From Hungateiclostridiaceae bacterium UBA3934 (GTDB lineage: Bacteria; Bacillota; Clostridia; Acetivibrionales; DTU013), in contig DGEE01000139.1 in assembly GCA_002385815.1 (NCBI GenBank), positions 17,313 through 49,219 on the forward strand: a stretch of 31,907 bases of DNA, read 5' to 3'. Both the position numbers and the translations under genes were made by a program. Shown one piece after another: positions 30,481-31,907 of the stretch. Under the pieces are notes generated by a model. The model searched no databases. It was not told the origin of the DNA and saw only the letters and a program-made list of their open reading frames with translations. Positions within the stretch are counted from its first letter, which is position 1. Each line of letters opens with the position of its first letter.

Positions 30481-31455
30481 CTATATTTCCACCCTGACTA
30501 TTCTGCGTATCATTACAATACCTGTCAACTCCATAAACCCGGCAAACACCAGCATTATAATTCCCAGTGGTCTCGTAAACAGCAGACTCATATGGCCCGG
30601 GTTTATCATATATATGATCAGACATAAAACAACCGGAAGCAGCGAGATAACAATGCCGGATATCCTGCCCTGGGCTGTTATGGCTTTGAGCTCGCCCTTG
30701 ATCCTGACTCTGTCCCTTATCGTTTCCGTTATTTTATCCAGCACCTCGGCCAAATTTCCTCCCACCTGCCGTTGTATCATCACTGCAGTTATTGCCAGTT
30801 CCAGATCTTCACTCTTGACCCTGGCGGACAGATTTTCCAGGGCTTTTTCGGTGTTCAGGCCAAGACTCACTTCTTTTTTGAATATGGCGAACTCCTCTGC
30901 AATAGGCCCTTTCATCTCCTCTGCCACGATATCTACTGCCTGGATGAAGCTGTAACCGGCCTTCAGAGAATTTGACATCATCGTGATAGCATCACCCAGT
31001 TGTTCATTGAGCAGTTTCATTCTCTTCCTGATCCTGTTCCTGAGGAGGAAAGAAGGCAGAACCCAACCGGCAATCCCGATGATTATTGCCACAGGCCATG
31101 ATTTGAAACCTCTTGCCAAAACAGTCAGGAAAAAGAAAAGTGAAAAGAGTATGATCTCAAATATCAGAAACTCTTCGGCCTTTAGTAACAGATGCGCTCT
31201 TGCCAGATCTGCCTGGATACGTTTCTTGTAACCGTCCAGAAACCTGATCTTTCCGATACCTTTTGAAAGGGTCACCCTCAAAAAAGAAGAACTGTCCCTC
31301 CTTTTTGGTTTTCTCTTTTCTTCGCGGATGTCTTCAAGAGCTGTGTAGCGTCGGAGCCTTGACATATAATCGTTTCCGGAGGCGAATATCCTCATGAGCT
31401 GGTAATAAAGGATCGCTGCGGATACAAAGCTTAACAGTATTATCAGACCTTTCAA
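30481..31455 (-). CDS. tadB: Tad pilus assembly inner-membrane protein TadB
   Basis: TadB is the partner platform protein of TadC. With the TTG start at 31455, eight bases after AGGAG, the product is 324 residues; the GTG three codons earlier overlaps the ribosome-binding site. There is an N-terminal transmembrane helix, then a basic cytoplasmic linker (about 30-75). Two more helices around 105-135 precede the T2SF core with LNEQLGDAITMMSNSLKAGYSFIQAVDIVAEEM and MIQRQVGGNLAEVLDKI, and two C-terminal helices follow. The linker contains RRDSSSF, encoded by an in-frame copy of the GGGACAGTTCT repeat (31286-31301). It lies between tadA/cpaF and tadC. Confidence 0.92.
   Translation of the reverse strand: MKGLIILLSFVSAAILYYQLMRIFASGNDYMSRLRRYTALEDIREEKRKPKRRDSSSFLRVTLSKGIGKIRFLDGYKKRIQADLARAHLLLKAEEFLIFEIILFSLFFFLTVLARGFKSWPVAIIIGIAGWVLPSFLLRNRIRKRMKLLNEQLGDAITMMSNSLKAGYSFIQAVDIVAEEMKGPIAEEFAIFKKEVSLGLNTEKALENLSARVKSEDLELAITAVMIQRQVGGNLAEVLDKITETIRDRVRIKGELKAITAQGRISGIVISLLPVVLCLIIYMINPGHMSLLFTRPLGIIMLVFAGFMELTGIVMIRRIVRVEI
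31286..31301 (-). repeat. GGGACAGTTCT repeat copy inside tadB
   Basis: The minus strand reads GGAGGGACAGTTCTTC here, the same as intergenic copies at 19078 and 22873. It is read as Arg-Arg-Asp-Ser-Ser-Ser-Phe in the TadB linker without disturbing the frame. Confidence 0.8.
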
Positions 31456-31513
31456 GCAAACCACTCCTTTGACAGTTTGTCAGTTGTACCAGTTGTGTAT
31501 CATCTGCAAAGTG

Positions 31514-31907
31514 TCATCCCGGCATAAAGATATCCGGTGAAAGAGTTGTCCCTGCATCCATCAACTTTTCTGCAAATTTTGGTTTTATGCCTGTGGGGAC
31601 AACTGCTCCCGTTATGCGTCCTTTTTCGTCCCTTCCCTGCTGCTTGAAAATGAATATATCCTGCATGGTAATGACATCTCCTTCCATGCCGGTAATCTCA
31701 GTGATGTGGGTTATTCTCCTGGAGCCATCTTTCAACCTGGCCTGATGGACAATCAGGTCAATGGCAGATGCTATCTGTTCTCTTATTGCTCTGACCGGTA
31801 ATTCCATACCTGCCATCAAAACCATCGTCTCAAGCCTCGACAGCATATCACGTGGTGAATTGGCATGTCCTGTAGTAAGGGAGCCGTCGTGGCCTGTATT
31901 CATTGCC
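31514..31907 (-). CDS. Tad pilus ATPase TadA/CpaF, C-terminal fragment (5' end outside window)
   Basis: This is the C-terminal 130 residues of the secretion ATPase that powers Tad/Flp pilus assembly. MNTGHDGSLTTGHANSPRDML is the conserved His-box region of CpaF/TadA. It continues ETMVLMAGMELPVRAIREQIASAIDLIVHQ, RLKDGSRRITHITEITGMEGD and IFIFKQQGRDEKGRITGAVVPTG, the family C-terminus. The frame is open to the right edge, so the start and Walker A are outside. It is followed by tadB after about 60 bases; the three genes form the usual tadABC order. Confidence 0.94.
   Translation of the reverse strand, partial: AMNTGHDGSLTTGHANSPRDMLSRLETMVLMAGMELPVRAIREQIASAIDLIVHQARLKDGSRRITHITEITGMEGDVITMQDIFIFKQQGRDEKGRITGAVVPTGIKPKFAEKLMDAGTTLSPDIFMPG

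Overview
The window comes from a spore-forming, flagellated, low-to-moderate-GC Bacillota, most likely a member of Clostridia. The evidence is the spoIIGA-sigE-sigG cluster, ylmC, the sbp-ftsA-ftsZ block and the topA-trmFO-flgB-type gene order. Every real gene lies on the minus strand, so transcription runs from high to low coordinates.

Layout in transcription order: (1) 31.9-29.5 kb, the end of a Tad/Flp (type IVc) pilus locus: the tadA/cpaF C-terminus, tadB and tadC. (2) 29.4-28.1 kb, a homocysteine-methyltransferase (MetH-like) gene whose second domain is cut short. (3) 27.8-24.3 kb, a division block that begins with a 5'-truncated murA, followed by ftsQ/divIB, sbp and ftsA. ftsZ follows after a hairpin terminator. 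(4) 22.4-19.5 kb, the sporulation block spoIIGA, sigE, sigG and ylmC, with sequences that fit Spo0A/sigma-A, sigma-F/G and sigma-E control. (5) nrdR, alone between its own terminator and a textbook sigma-D (flagellar sigma) promoter. (6) 18.1-11.6 kb, yifB/comM, dprA, topA and trmFO. (7) 11.1 kb to the left edge, the flagellar basal body and export operon flgB, flgC, fliE, fliF, fliG, fliH, fliI, fliJ, a motE/ylxF-like gene, fliK, flgD, a TIGR02530-type gene and flgE. flgE runs off the left edge.

The genes are mostly housekeeping. The interest lies in what is between and at the edges of them. A family of short repeats with core GGGACAGTTCT (about 17 copies) forms a roughly 39-bp tandem array upstream of nrdR and inverted clusters between ftsZ and spoIIGA. 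One copy is read in frame inside tadB. The dcw division cluster is broken exactly in front of the MurA catalytic cysteine loop, and a consensus-like sigma-A promoter stands at the break. xerC-hslVU-codY, which sit between trmFO and flgB in Bacillus, are absent, and the gap holds degenerate repeats.

No RNA genes, CRISPR arrays or complete insertion sequences were found. I found no clearly new multi-gene system. The strongest unusual signals are the sigma-D promoter at nrdR, the rearranged murA junction and the repeat family. All functional names rest on reading motifs by eye; no database search was run.
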